Part shown: piece by piece, positions 1 to 12,559 of the stretch
Position numbering within the stretch: position 1 is the first letter of the stretch
How the letters are laid out: each line of letters opens with the position of its first letter
NCBI GenBank assembly: GCA_963555705.1
Contig: OY743176.1
Coordinates: 45,089,026 to 45,153,025 of the forward strand
Direction: 5' to 3'
DNA: 64,000 bases
Source: Ligustrum vulgare
Taxonomy: Eukaryota; Streptophyta; Magnoliopsida; Lamiales; Oleaceae
The notes under the pieces: generated by a model
The model's database searches: none
Told to the model about the DNA's origin: nothing
What the model saw: only the letters and a program-made list of their open reading frames with translations
Program-made: the position numbers and the translations under genes

Positions 1-949
1 ATAACAATGACAATCATGGTTATCTAATGATTAAAGACCACTCTGACATATGCCCACTTACATTCGAATTAATAGGCTCAGTGGATCAACCATCTCACTT
101 TTCCTTTTTCAAAGAATAGTTGACTTGTTAATTTACCTCTAAGGTGAGATATACATATATCTCTATTAATTGAATCAGTCAAATGTCAGATTTAAGTCTG
201 ACTTCTTCCATGCCTTATTAATATTCAGAATGTAGACTATTTGTTACTTACCTCACTTACATAGTATCCCATCTAAGTTAATGAATAACTATTATTCTTA
301 ATTAAAGAGGATAATTACTTCATGTCCAAACATGAAGTGGAAGTTTCGTTCTTCATAAGAATTGTAATTAACAATAGTCTAATTTTAAACTGAATGAGAA
401 GGCAAAAATAGGTGATAGCTTCTTAAGCTGTTCAAACAACATTTGCATTATTACCTACAAATACGTACATCACAATTTTTCGCAATTATTCTACTTTCAG
501 TTATTGTGTATTATCGATATCTAATACTTAATTGGCTAAGTAGATTATTTAACCTCTATCAAATAGAAAACTGAAGTAGAAGATTCACCAAACTTCTCAC
601 TTCTTCAATCCGGTTAAGGAAGCCTCACAATTATAAATGTAGTGTTCTATTATTGGCATGTTCGAGAAGAGTATTCTTGATCATATGGTGTTTTGAGATC
701 ATTTCTCAAAGAGCGACGCCAATTCAAGGATTTCAGTCTAATGAACTTACTCAGTGTCAATTGCACTATATAAGTTCACGTAATAACTCAAATTTTAAAA
801 CTCATACAACAACAATAATAAATCAAAAATAGAATCACGTATTATCATGCATAAATCAATTTAATAAGGTCTTTTATTAAATCGATTGCTCCCACTGTTT
901 CACTTGAATTAATGACCATCAACATTAATCTCGTAGAATCTTGTTAGAT

Positions 950-1530
950 TCACAGTAGGCTAGGATCCCATTTATTCCATTAGAATCTTGAGTGACTCAA
1001 TAAGTTCTAATAAACATCCAGGTAGATACTCCTATCAATCATATCTCCATGTGACTCCAAGATCATCAAGTAGACAACTCTTTGTCGCACACATCTTATG
1101 TATTTACTTGATTGTGTCTCTAAAATCTCATCTCCTTGAGTGACTCAACAAAAAATAGATTTCAGTTAAATTCTACCCATTGTTCAGAAACATCTTATGT
1201 TTCATAGTGATAAACACACCTTCCCACTCGCAGCCTTGAGTGACTCAACAAGCCACATCGAGGGCGGATTCTGGTTTTTTACTATAACAATGAAAGGCAC
1301 TTTGTATGAACCAATTAATACGAATTTAATAAATTGCTTCCAAAATTATATTCATTTTGATTGACTCAATAAAGTTAAGTCCGATTCATTGTTCAGAAGT
1401 ATCTGATACTTCATAATGAGATACATATCTACCAGTAAGTAGCCTTAAGTGACTTAACAAGCAACATCGATAGTAGACTCTGGTTTTTCATTATAACAAT
1501 GGAAAGCATATGACTTAATATAATTTTAAG
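950..1530. repeat. Diverged tandem repeat with a quasi-palindromic 13-mer
   Basis: Five related units lie 88-148 bp apart. Each carries TTGAGTGACTCAA or a close variant (988, 1136, 1236, 1357, 1445). Units 3 and 5 also share a following block about an AACATCGA-like string and a tract ending in CTGGTTTTT. The 13-mer is palindromic except for its centre and contains TGACTCA. Confidence 0.7.
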
Positions 1531-2946
1531 TGAGGGGTTTGGTCTCATCATTCCTATGTATATTAACTAACATCAACCATGCAATTAACCATACATATAA
1601 TAATATTTTGGATGATTATCGACGATATCTATCTAGTATTCTCGAGTCATGAAGAAGACTAGTTGGTTAATTCCTAGGGGACATTGCATTCGATCATCGA
1701 ATGCTAAATGCAATAATCTCCATCTGCTGCGGCAACCTGTATCCTATACTAGTTGTCTTCTTGTGGCTAGCTCCAACCTGCATCCTATACTAGTTGGCAC
1801 GCAGGCCAGTATCAAAGGATGCGCAGGCCCATATCTACAAATTAGAGCTCACAGGCCCAAATAAATAAAATAATAAGCACGCAGACCCAATTAAATAATA
1901 ATAGACTCGCAGACCAACCAACAAAAACAGAATAAATTAACCATCCAACCAATCACACGGGTCGAATCCATAATCATCCACTATAGATCCATTCAATTAA
2001 TATCTAATATTAATTATAATATATCACTTTCTAAATATGCAGTATTGACAGTGACTATCTAAAACTCTTTTAGACATAATAGCATAGTGTCAATTAATCA
2101 ATAAATCTAATTAATTAAATAATTGTGCATGACCATCTAAAAATTTTAGACAAATAAAACGAACCAATTAAATGATTAATCAATTAATCAATTAATTCAA
2201 TGTGATTGTCTAAACATTCTGGACATTGTTGATCGGGCCAACAAAATAATTAATCTAATTAATTAACTTTGCGATTTCTGAAACTACACAACAGCCCCTC
2301 AACCATTTTAAGTATTAAGGACTTTCCGTGCAATTTACCAATTAGCACAGCAGTCCCGTATACATTTGAAAACCATAAGGACCAATTGTGCAATTTTAGA
2401 AATTGCAAGGAGGCCCCCGTCTCCCCTTCTCTGTAGCCAATCTCCCAAACCCTTAAGGTTTGGATCGGAAGCACCGGCATCAACGACGTCACTAGTGAAG
2501 ACTCCCGCAGTGGGCTCGTCGGTGTCAAACATCGGTACCCACCGTGAAATCAAGCAACAACAGATTGTTGCTTCAGTGCATGGTCACTGCTGCTTTAAGT
2601 AGCAGCGATGAGTGGTGGCTGCCGCAATTTGCGAGGAGAAAGTCGCCGCAAATCACATCCCTGACCATCGTCTTCATGAGGCCGTGGAGCCGCCGCCATA
2701 TAAGATAGAGACGAGGCTGCCTTCGCAAGGCAGCGATTTTTTCGCACTGTTCAGGTGGCGGCTATTCCAGAACGCCGCTCCGTCTTCAAACGTCTGGTCC
2801 AGTTTTTGACAATTTTGAACAGATTCAAAAATTCAAGACCTTCATAAAATTCTTCTGTCAATTATTCGCAAATTAAATTGATACAACAATAACAATTATT
2901 GTTCATTCATCAAAGAATTTAACAAATCCTAACAAGTAACAAGGTA

Positions 2947-2959
2947 GGCTCTGATACCA
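2947..2959 (-). promoter_or_regulatory. Primer binding site, tRNA-iMet type
   Basis: The minus strand reads TGGTATCAGAGCC, exactly complementary to the 3' end of plant initiator tRNA-Met, one base inside the LTR. It fixes the element's orientation. Confidence 0.9.
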
Positions 2960-2960
2960 C

Positions 2961-3429
2961 TGTAAGGTTTCGGGTCAAACACGCATAGCGGAAATTAAAC
3001 AGACTCGAAACCATAGCCTGGATCAACCTTGCACTTAGATAGAATTTTAAATAAAGATGATACCTTTGATGAACATCGTGAATCTGAAATCTGAAATAGG
3101 AGGTACAATCTTGTCACCACCAGCTGTCCAATTGTCCAGCCTCTAATAGAAATCCACACAGCGAGTTGAATCTGAAACTCTATTACTCTCCAACTATTGG
3201 AATGGATTTGAGAGAATTGGTTTTTCTCTTTGTGCTAGCAAGAGAAAAACCTAATGCTAGAAAAGCGACTCTCTATTTCTCTACAATAGTGCACATATTA
3301 ATATGTGCACCTCAAAACCCTAACCCTATTCAAAATAGGGCCATTAACGAGCCTTGATTAATTAATCATATTAATTTATCTAATTGTAAAGTTCGGCCCA
3401 ACAATTGGGCTTGTACATTAATTCTAACA
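2961..3429 (-). repeat. 5' LTR of the left copia-type element
   Basis: On the minus strand this 469-bp block begins TGTTAGAATTAATG and ends CCTTACA, the usual TG...CA form. The primer site follows after one base. The partner LTR is not in the window, so divergence and target duplication cannot be checked. Confidence 0.75.
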
Positions 3430-5084
3430 GTTAGATTCTTGATGTAATTGACAATCCCGGAACAAAAGGACTTATTTATAAAGTTCCAATTGTAGTAAAA
3501 GTATGGTAGTTGAGTTAATTGAGTATTTGGGTTCAAGAAGAACAAATAAATGTTCAAGAAGACTTGTGATGTAATTAGAAGTTAAAGGTAAATCCAAATC
3601 CGCAAGAATAATGATCCAGATTTTTTGTTTGAGGTTGAGACTCGATTTTCACATAGCAAACATTGGAATTGGAAAAAAGAATATATCTACAAGAACTATA
3701 TATATTCGAGTTATCTTTCCAACGCACTTTGAATTGATTCTATCGGATATCAGGAGAGAAAGATATGATGAAAATACTGAAGATCGTTGAATCTAGATAG
3801 ATTCGGTTTCGCGAATTTTAATGTTCTTGCATACTGTATATACCTAAGCCCTATGCAAAATTGAAGAGGTTGTATCATTGAGCTTACGTTATATTTCATA
3901 TCCTATACTTATATTGGAAGATCCAAGAACATTTTTTTATCAAATATTGATTCCTTTATTTCTTGAGATCTAAACAACTACATGTTAGGAAAACATTATT
4001 GTTCCTAATCTAAAACACCCGCTTTGTTAACACATGAAGGAAAGGTACTTTCTCAATTTTAAACTTCATAGGTTGTTGGAGGTTGAGGAAAGTTGGACTA
4101 CAAGCATATGAATAATAACAAGAATTAGAGATTCTTGGGATATCCACTTGGAAAGGACAACGGTACAAGATCGGGAAGTTGGAAGAGCGAATAGCAGCAT
4201 CTTGGGGTTTGCATGGATAGATTGGAAGGTCTAGTGGAGTTCCCTGGATATATTTGACTATAAACAAACATTATCTATAGTTGAGGTAATTAGTTTTGTT
4301 CTAGAGTTTTTCTCACGTTGTTCTTTGTCATCATATTTGGTGTTAATTATTTATTACTTTTATATTGCAAATAGTGGTAATTCAACTTAATATAATTGGA
4401 CTTGTTTTCTTAATCATCTAGAAACAATTAAAAAGTGACGCGTTCATTTTAATTGTTTTAATTTCACACTAAGATTGAACTATTTGGGGTAACTCAGAAC
4501 TTTCACTATTTAAAATAGAGCTACCGACAAGAGTAATAGGAAGATTTAATTTGGTTTTTGTCTTGTTTGTGCAGTTCGTGGTAGATGTTGTTTCGAGACT
4601 CTACTTCTGACAAACTAACAATATGACTAGTTTCGAATAAGGGACTGTCGAGTAATGGTCCTTTTGTCTTTTGTTAGTTTCAATTTTCTTGTAATTGAAC
4701 ATACCATTTATGTTCATGTAAACAATCAATGATTTTGCCACAGTTCCATAGAAAAATCCTGAATTGTTTTCGAGCATTATTTGGAAGAAAGCATATTTAA
4801 GCACGATGACTGTATAATCTCATTAAGCGGACAAAAATGTATCAAAGTGCATTCTTTTATAAGCTATAATATTGTATTTTAAATAAAGCTTGATTTCCAA
4901 AAATCTTTCAAATTCATTTGAGGTTCCCTAACTTTGCCTTAGTTAGTATAGAGGAATTGAAGAGAATAAATTCTGTTGAGAAAGGCATTATATCCGTTTT
5001 GTATAGGTGTATTTTCACTTAAGTTTTAATTCCATGCAAACCATATATCTCAGTGAAATCTATTGAGTCTTTGAATGTTTTGAT
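3430..5084. other. Unassigned AT-rich spacer
   Basis: No recognisable gene. The longest frame, 85 codons on the minus strand at 4010-4267, is cysteine-containing and in ordinary codons but matches no family I can name. It could be an exon or pseudogene scrap of a host gene or simply chance. No element ends are visible. Confidence 0.5.
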
Positions 5085-6176
5085 GTGTGTGTTCATGTTA
5101 TGTTGTAGATTAATTTACATGGTAAAATTATAGGTGATTAATACCATTTAATGGCACAAAACCCAATAGAGAATACACCGAGATGACTAAGGAGGTAACA
5201 TAGTGAAGAAAAAAGCAAGAAAACAAGACAGCCTGGACAAGGCCTAGGCACTGCCCTTCAAACAAAATAATTACAACAAACCGGGGACAGCCCGGAAACT
5301 TACAATAGCACCAGGCGCTAATTTACGCAACACTGTGTCACTAATGGAGAGAACAAAGAATTGAAGAGAAACAAAGTTGAAAACGAAGATCCAACCAACT
5401 CAAAAATAGTTTTTCTTATTTCTTTATTATTTCAGCTTGAACTAAGTTTATTTATTAGGGGATAGATGTAATCTTAGGTTGATACATTTTTTAAGTTTTC
5501 ATTGAATTTCTTTGAGATTTTATTCCAAGTTTATTATGTTATTAATTTTAATGCTTTCAATTAACTGGCCATTGATTGAATGAATTGATATGTAAGTTTT
5601 GGCACTTGAGAGAGGGAACCTTAAATTTGACCTAGAATAATACAACCTATGAATTTATAGGTTTCAAGAGAAAGTATAAATTCTTGAAGTCGTTTCATAA
5701 AAGAACCCTTGAACAAAAAAATAAAATAAAATAAAATCTAGAAATCATGGTTTGAAATAGAGATATTGAATTCAAATTTCTGTGTTAATTTTTACTTAGC
5801 ACTCGAGAGAGGGAGTAAAAATACAAAGGGCTCTTTTCTTATAGATTTGAATAAAAACAATTGGGTATTAATGGAGATATAAAATATATAGTTGATACTA
5901 AGGTGAATCAAAGCCCCTATACTCTTCATATATTATTTGAAACCTTCACATTAGGAGACTTCATTGATTTAGTCAATTACGCAGTTTATGATTTGTTTAA
6001 AACTCATTGATTATATATTTTGATTGTCTAGTTAAGTTAAGGTTAGCATAATTAAGTACTTAGTATAAAATTAAATGACAATCCCTGTGGGTTTGACACT
6101 CTAACTCCATTTTTATATTACAAGACTTGACATCATGCACTTACTGTTTATATCACGTTATAGAAAAAGTGTGACA
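5085..6176 (+). repeat. Probable 5' LTR of the Athila-type element
   Basis: The right edge is well placed: the sequence ends GTGACA and runs into a decayed primer site. The left edge is a guess. The LTR contains GC-rich pieces in an AT-rich background (GGCCTAGGCAC near 5243, CCAGGCGCT near 5311), a habit of Athila/Tat LTRs. No second copy is in the window. Confidence 0.5.
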
Positions 6177-6182
6177 AGTTTT

Positions 6183-6200
6183 TGGCACTATTCTTAAGGA
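6183..6200 (+). promoter_or_regulatory. Decayed primer binding site (TGGCGCC type)
   Basis: TTTTTGGCAC stands where intact Athila elements carry TTTTTGGCGCCGTTG. Loss of the GCGCC core suggests long inactivity. Confidence 0.5.
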
Positions 6201-6309
6201 TTGATTTAATTTATTTTTTACTGATATTATTGCTTATTAACCTTGATTTTTTGCTTTGAGTTATTTAATTTTAGTTTTGATAGTTTATTTGTTGGTGTTT
6301 TAGCTGTTT

Positions 6310-7040
6310 ATGCTAAAATCAAGAACCTTTGAGTTATTACCTTGTGATCCTGAGACTGAGAGAACTTTTTGAAGATTAAAGGCTATAAGAAGAGAAATTC
6401 AAGCAAAGGCAGCAAACGATAACCAACAATAGTTGACTATTCAATATTATGTCAAACTTGTGGTGAATGACAATTACCATGGTATTGCACATCAAGGTAT
6501 TGCCGTAAATAGTTTGAAGCTGAAACCTGCTTTAATCAGCATGGTACAATAGAACCATTTTGGAGGATCTGCATTAGATGATCCAAACACTCATCTTACT
6601 ACTTTCTTGGAAATTTATGATATAATGAAGATGAATGGTGTTGCTCAAGAAATTATCAAGTTGTGTTTATCTCTCTTCTCCTTCCGGGATAAGGAAAGGA
6701 GATGGCTTCTATCTATGCAAGCTAAAACTATTACCATTTGAGTGGCACAAAAATATATCATTAAATTCTTTTCTCCTTCAAAACCAGCTAAATTAAGGAG
6801 TGAAATCGGGCAATTCAAACAAATTGACTTTCAACCATTTTATAAGGCATGGGAGAGATTCAAGGAATTAATCAGAAGCTATCCTTGGCATGGTTATAAG
6901 AATTGGATGCAGGTAGAAATTTTCTACCATGGGTTGAATGGTTAGACACAAACAATAGTTGATGGTCAAACACTGAAGATGAATCTTATACTTTATTGGA
7001 TGAAATGGCTATGAACAATTATCAATGACCAAGTGAGCGA
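6310..7040 (+). pseudogene. gag: Athila/Tat-type gag, broken
   Basis: Capsid-like protein of the element. Translated pieces carry the retrotransposon gag signature: an FGG.ALDDPN-like start, THLTTFLEIYD, a WLLSM block, then in the 67-codon open piece at 6742-6945 a KFF.P.K.AKLR.EI..F..ID...FY.AWERFKEL block ending near FYHGLNG. In the family these sit in the central gag domain. Stops interrupt the frame near 6550, 6740 and 6945. No zinc knuckle is visible. It cannot make a complete capsid protein. Confidence 0.75.
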
Positions 7041-7149
7041 ACAAATATAAAAAGGGTGGATGGTCTATACGAGTTGGACCTAATTATTACTCTTGCAGCT
7101 CAGATGTCAAAGCAATTAGCAAAACGCAGAGTTTCCAGCTTGCTGGTCA

Positions 7150-9060
7150 ATCTCTCACATATCCATGAGGGATAATTGATATGTTTGTGAAAGTTGATAA
7201 ATTCATTTTTCCAACAAATTTCTTGGTATTAGACATGTAGGAAGATCAAGAAGTACTTTTAATTCTCGGAAGCTTTAATTGAAGTACAAAGAGGTTAGTT
7301 GACAATGTGAGTGAATGAAGAAGATAATGTTTAATACATATCAAGCACTGAAATTCCCTGGGCATAATATTGAATTTATTCATGTTGTGGAAAGATAAGA
7401 GGTTATCTTTGAAGACCTATTAGAATAGTGTATTTTACTTGTGCATCTATTGACACTGCTGGGAGTTATATAGGGAGCAAGGATTTAGTTGATAGTTTAT
7501 TAAATTTTAAAATTTGTCACGTGGAAGATATTCCGACACAAAAAGAAGACATTTAGTTGATAGTATATTAGCTTTTGAAGCTTTGCCTTTTTGGAGGAGG
7601 ACTCTTCATCTCCAGTGATTATTTCTTCATCGTTAACTAAAGCTGAAGAAGAGATGTTTCTTAGAGTGCTGATGAAACACAAATCAACCAAGGGGTGGTC
7701 TATAGAAAATAATAAAGGAATCATTCCAACAACGTGCATGCACAAGATCCCGATGGAGGAATCCTATAAGCCATATATTGAACACCAAAGAATATGTAAT
7801 CTGATAATGAAGGAAGTTGATCGAGCAGAAATATTAAAGTTACTAAAGGCCAAGATAATATTTGTTGTATCAAATAGTCCATGGGTGAGTCACGTATATG
7901 TAGTACCAAAGAAAGGTGGAATGATAGTGATCAAGAATGACAACAATGAATTGATTACAACAACAGTCATTGGTTGGAGGGTATGTATAGACTACACGAA
8001 GCTAAACAATGCTACCGAGAAGGACCACTTTCTACTTCCCTTCATTGATCAGATGCTAGATCATTTTAATGGCTATTCTCACTACTATTTCTCATATGGG
8101 TACTCAGGATATAACCAGATTGCAATATTACCTGAAGATCAAGAGAAAACTACCTTTGCTTGCCCATATGGAACATTTGCATTTTGGTCTATGCAATTCG
8201 ACTTATACAATGCTCCAGCCACCTTTTTGGGATGTATGATGGCTATATTTGTAGACATGGTGAGGAGATCATGGAGGTATTTATGGATGACTTTTCTATT
8301 TTTTGGTACTTCTTTTGATAATTTTTTTGCAAAATCTATCCTTAGTTTTACAACACCATAAAGAAAGTAACCTAGTTCTTAACTGGGAGATGTGCCACTT
8401 CATGGTGCAAGAAATGATTGTGCTACCATGTCTTAATGAAAGGACTTGAAGTTGATAAAGTCAAGATTGCCACAATTGAAAGTTGCCACCACCAACCAGT
8501 GTTAAAGGAATTTAAAGTTTCTTAGGACATGGTGGTTTCTATAGAAGGTTTATTGAAGACTTCTAACGAACAACTAAGCCTCTTTGCAACCTTCTTGAGA
8601 AAGACACACCGTTTGTGTTCGATGATGAATGTTTGAAGGCATTTGAGATAATCAAGGAGAAACTGATGACAGCCCCAATCATGATAACACCTAATTGGAG
8701 TTAAACATTTGGGGTAATGTGTGATGCCAGCGACTTTGCAGTTGGAGCAGTACTGGAACAAAGACGTGATAAAAATATTTGAGGCCATTCATTATGCTAG
8801 CAAAATTTTGAATGGAGCACAGCAAAACTACACAACAATAGAAAAAGAAATATTAACTGTGGTTTTTGCTTGTGATAAATTCAGCATTACTTGATTGGCA
8901 CCAAAGTAATGTCTACATTGACCATGTAGCAGTCTATTATCTATTTGCAAAGAAGGATGCAAAGCCTTGTTTATTCAGTGTATATTGTTGCTACAAGAAA
9001 CTTATGTGGAAATTTGGGACAAGAAAGGCAGTGAAAATATAGTGGTTGATCATCTTTCAC
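7150..9060 (+). pseudogene. pol: Athila-type pol: protease, RT and RNase H, broken
   Basis: A protease remnant (7165-7290) shows VKVDKFIFPTNFLVLDM followed by a stop. The longest open piece, 256 codons at 7591-8361, is the RT N-terminal half: SPWVSHVYVVPKKGG, then a CIDYTKLNNAT block, then the FACPYGTFAFWSMQFDLYNAP finger/palm region. The catalytic YMDD-type box is decayed: it reads as WMTFLFFG near 8283-8303, so the metal-binding aspartates are lost. Later fragments to about 9060 resemble RNase H (an LGVMCDASDFAVGA-like stretch near 8720, with a frameshift). Confidence 0.8.
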
Positions 9061-9179
9061 GGTTAGAAAATGAAGAAGCAAAAGAAATGATGCAATCCAA
9101 GAGTCTTTTCCAGAAGAACTATTAGCGGTTTCAAATAAACTTCCGTGGTATGTTGATATTGTCAACTACTTGGCTTGTT

Positions 9180-10382
9180 GAACGATACCCCCAAATGTAA
9201 GCTCACATCAAAAGAAGTTATTGCATGATGTAAAGTCATGTATGTGGAATGATTCATTTCTATTTAAGAATTGTCCAGATCAAATGATAAGACGATGTAT
9301 TCCCATGGAAGAAACATAGTCAATTATGCAGCAGTGCAACTCTTCACCCTATGGAGGTCACTTGGTCCTACAAGCACTACAGCTAAGGTATTACAATCTA
9401 AATTTTATTGGCCAACTATTTTCGAGGATTGATATACTTTTGAAAAGACGTGTAATCGCTGTCAATACATTGGGAATATCTCAAGGAGTCACGAGCTCCC
9501 ACGACTAATATGCTCAAGGTGGAGTTATTTGTTGTATGAAGGATAGACTTCATAGGTCCATTCTCGCCATTCTTTGGCCAAGTATATGTCTTGCTTGCAG
9601 TAAACTGCGTTTCAAAGTGGGTGGAGACAATAGCAACCAAGAAAAATGATGCATGGGTAGTCGTGAAATTCCTATAGAAGAATATCTTTAAACGTTTTGG
9701 CGCACCTAGTGCCCTTATTAGTGAAGAAGGTACGCACTTCTACAATAAAATTTTCAACTTTCTCTTGGAAAAGAATGGTGCAAGGCATAAAGTGGCCCTT
9801 AAATATCATTCACAATCCAATGGGCAAGCTAAGATATCAAATGGAAAGATTAAGCAGATTTTGGAGAAAAAAATGAGCACAAATCGAAGGGATTGGGCTC
9901 ACATACTAGATTATGCACTATGGGCATACCATATTGAACTCAAAACACCAATTAGAATGTCACCTTATCGATTGGTATTTGAGAAATCATGTCATCTACT
10001 AGTAGAATTGGAGCACCAGGCTTATTGGTTTGTGAAAAAACTTAACTTCGATATTAAAGCAGTAGGTCCTAAATGTCTATTGCAACTTGGTGAACAAAAG
10101 GAATAACATAATGATATGAGAATGCAAAAATCTATAAAAAAACGGACAAAAAAGTGACATGATAAGATGATCTTGAAGAGAGAATTCAATCTAGGACAAC
10201 AAATACTTCAATTCAATTCTCTCCTAAAGTTGTTTCCAGGAAAACTTAAATCACGATGGTCGGGACCCTTTGCTATTTACAAAATATTTCCCTTCGGTGC
10301 AGTGGAGCCGATAAACAAAGACGAATACATTTTTAGAGCCAATGGTGAAAGATTGAAGCACTACTATGGAGAAAAAGAATGA
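9180..10382 (+). pseudogene. Athila-type integrase, broken
   Basis: In order: an HHCC zinc-binding remnant (near 9335-9470: PYGGH, then CNRCQ after a frameshift), an integrase core remnant (RIDFIGPF, VSKWVETIATK near 9540-9650), a GAPSALISEEGTHF block where the second catalytic Asp has become Glu, and an NGQAKISNGKIKQIL block in the open piece at 9765-10106 where the final catalytic Glu has become Lys. A last piece (10167-10382) carries KLKSRWSGPFAIYKIFPFGAVE, the typical C-terminal domain. Stops and frameshifts separate all pieces. Confidence 0.8.
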
Positions 10383-11400
10383 GAAGTGGATGACATTTAT
10401 CTAGGAGAGTCGAGCTACAATCACCAAAAGTCAAGCTAATGACGATAAAGAAGCGCTTCTTGGGAGACAACCCAATCTTTTGTTTATCCTTTCAATTATT
10501 TAGATATTTAGCTATAAGTTTTTATTTCGTCCTTCAATTTTTTTACTTGTTATTGTAGGTTATCAATCAAGCTTGGAGGTGAAAACACATGCTCGGAGAA
10601 GATTTGAGGTTAGAAAAGAGTTTGAAGGGATACTAGGGTGAGTTAAAAGAAATTGAATTTACAAAGACTTAGCGCCTAGGCACTGTCTATTTTTTTAAGT
10701 ACAAATTCAGTGCCTAGGCCTTGCAACGTTTTATTTACAAAAAAATAAAAAGAATCTTTTTTTTTAATAAGCTGGTTTCTCCCCAAATTCATCTCCTTTT
10801 CAAACCCTAACACTCTTAGATCTCCTTTTTCTCTCACACAAAAAAGAAATCTTCTTCTTCTTTTTTCTATTAAATTGTCAAAAGCCTAATGTCCTTCATC
10901 TTTCAATTAATATTTACTACTAAATTTTTTGCATCTTATTATTGCTTTGTTTTGATTGAAAGTTACCATATCAACAAAAGGATTACACAAGGTAACTTTC
11001 ATATTTTGCAATTATCTTTAATTTCCTAAATGTAATTGGCAAGAATGAGTATTTATTGATTTAATTGTGCTATGGAAAGGATTTTTAGTTGAGATTGTTG
11101 AATGTTGGAAATTATTATATGTCCACATAAGGTGTTTGTTAAATTAATCAACTCCAATTATTATGGAAAGGATTGTTAGTATATATTATTCAATTGTTGG
11201 AAATTATAGGATGTGCACATTAGGTGTTTGTTACATTGCATATGTTAAATTCTTGGAGAATTTTTGTGTTGCCCATTATATATGTGTGCAAATTCGTAGA
11301 AAAGAACTTTTATTCCGTAGTGTTCGGACTTTGTTGGTGCAGGTATCACTATCTCGTGTTATCTTTTTGAAGTTGATTAACTAATAGACAATAATACACA
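10383..11400 (+). other. Non-coding spacer between pol and the env-like frame
   Basis: Starts with a tract conserved after pol in many plant gypsy elements (GCGCTTCTTGGGAG near 10453). An inverted pair lies at 10674-10687 and 10709-10721 (GCGCCTAGGCACTG and CAGTGCCTAGGCC), able to form a hairpin with a 21-base loop. The rest is AT-rich with poly-pyrimidine runs. I see no gene. Confidence 0.6.
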
Positions 11401-12510
11401 TGGATCCCAAAAGTGTAAGAAATACCGCTTCAAGGTCTACCTCTTTCGACAACGGAATATTCACAAGTGCATAGGTAGCCTAGAGATACAATAATTTAGT
11501 AGTGCACAATAATTGCATTCCAGAGAGAGGCTTTGAGAATTATATGCAACAAAAATTCAACAGCGAGGATGGGATTTGTTTTCCAAACAAACCTGCATTG
11601 GTACCAGTGTTGAGAGAATTATGTGCAAATGTAAAGGAAGATTATGATTTCGGGTATTGTGAGCAATAAATGGATTTCCTTTGATAGGACCTCAATCAAT
11701 TGGTTCTATAATCTTCTTGCTGTGGAAAATGATGAGTATTCTACATATCACAAAGTTGATCCAAAAGAAATAATTCGATGCTTGGCAAGGTCTGGTACTC
11801 GGTAGAAGACAAAATACACAAATGTAATTAACTTCCCATCCTCAGGTTTGTATTTTAAAGCGAATTGGCACGACTTCATTTCTGTAAAACTACTTTCTAG
11901 AAGTAATATGAGTGAAGTAGTGAAAGAACGTGAATTATACTATTTAGTAGGACCTTTCAATAGATGTGGGTCAGGTTATTCACAACAACATCCTAAACAC
12001 TTTAAAGGGCTCCACTACTAGTGGTCTGGGTCAACCTTCTTTCATATATGATACATTTTGGGGGATGTTGTAACTCACCCAACTGAGGAAGTAGTACATC
12101 CAAGGTCAGCCCTCACACATAACTAACTTCAAAATTCAGGACACGAGAAGGATCGTCACGCAGAACTGGCCAAGAGATAGAGTATCTACCAACATAGTCT
12201 TATCCACCACTATTGGTCAGTGATCCTAGCATGAGTTTTGACAACCAGTTACAAGTGATATAGTCTCAGATGATACAAATGCAACATCGCATGCAAGAGC
12301 AGCAAGCTCAACATCAAATATTGAACCAACACGTGTTACACCAATTTGATTATCAAGTGCAATTTAACAGTGCATTGGTTTCAATGTTCTCTCAATGCAG
12401 CTTCAACGCGGAACATTATACCATTATATTTCCTTGGATCTAACTTTCCCCATATCCACAACCACAGAATGTCGACGACGACAATGAAGACAATTGATGT
12501 CTTCACTCAG
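11401..12510 (+). pseudogene. Athila env-like / plant-transposon-domain protein, broken
   Basis: Starts with a good ATG (MDPKSVRNTASRST). After one frame change it reads CIPERGFENYMQQKF, then PALVPVLRELCANVKEDYDF, the pattern of the putative plant transposon domain that replaces env in Athila elements. Farther on are a CNIACKSSK-like glutamine-rich tail and a proline-rich end (about 12270-12480). At least five stops or frameshifts occur. The function of this protein in intact elements is unknown; it is often compared with retroviral env because of its position. Confidence 0.65.
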
Positions 12511-12559
12511 GGAAGTTCTTTCTCTTAAACTTTATTTTTATGTTGATGATGGGTGTATT

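Larger units (their letters stand above)
1..3429 (-). mobile_element. Ty1/copia-type LTR element, non-coding interior, truncated by left window edge
   Basis: The right end is a complete 5' LTR (2961-3429) followed on the minus strand by a tRNA-iMet primer site, so the element reads leftward and its 3' LTR lies outside the window. No gag or pol frame is visible in the 2.9 kb interior. It holds AT-rich DNA, a diverged tandem repeat (950-1530), short repeats around 2020-2260, and a more GC-rich tract (2400-2810) whose small ORFs resemble nothing I know. This resembles a large retrotransposon derivative that relies on enzymes from a relative. The copia assignment rests on the primer site and LTR style only. 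Confidence 0.7.
5085..12540 (+). mobile_element. Athila-clade Ty3/gypsy retrotransposon, degenerate
   Basis: The order is LTR, decayed TGGCGCC-type primer site, Athila/Tat-type gag, protease, RT, RNase H, integrase, a conserved post-pol tract (about 10440-10480), then an env-like frame of the plant-transposon domain type. All frames are broken. A 3' LTR was not found: the right end runs into MULE sequence near 12.55 kb, so both outer limits are approximate. Gene order and gag/RT style place it in the Athila lineage, which typically carries the extra 3' frame. Confidence 0.75.

Noticed and set aside
2259..2809. Overlapping ORFs in the GC-richer tract of the left element
   Set aside because: Frames open on both strands with no domain; treated as element leader. 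Captured host sequence is possible but unsupported.
4010..4267. 85-codon minus-strand ORF with several Cys residues, considered as a host-gene exon
   Set aside because: No motif I can name, no splice or neighbouring exon evidence; left as unassigned spacer.
5085..5350. GGCCTAGGC and CAGGCGC pieces of the Athila LTR as another phased palindrome array
   Set aside because: They are present but not regularly spaced, so I do not group them with the 20-24 bp arrays.
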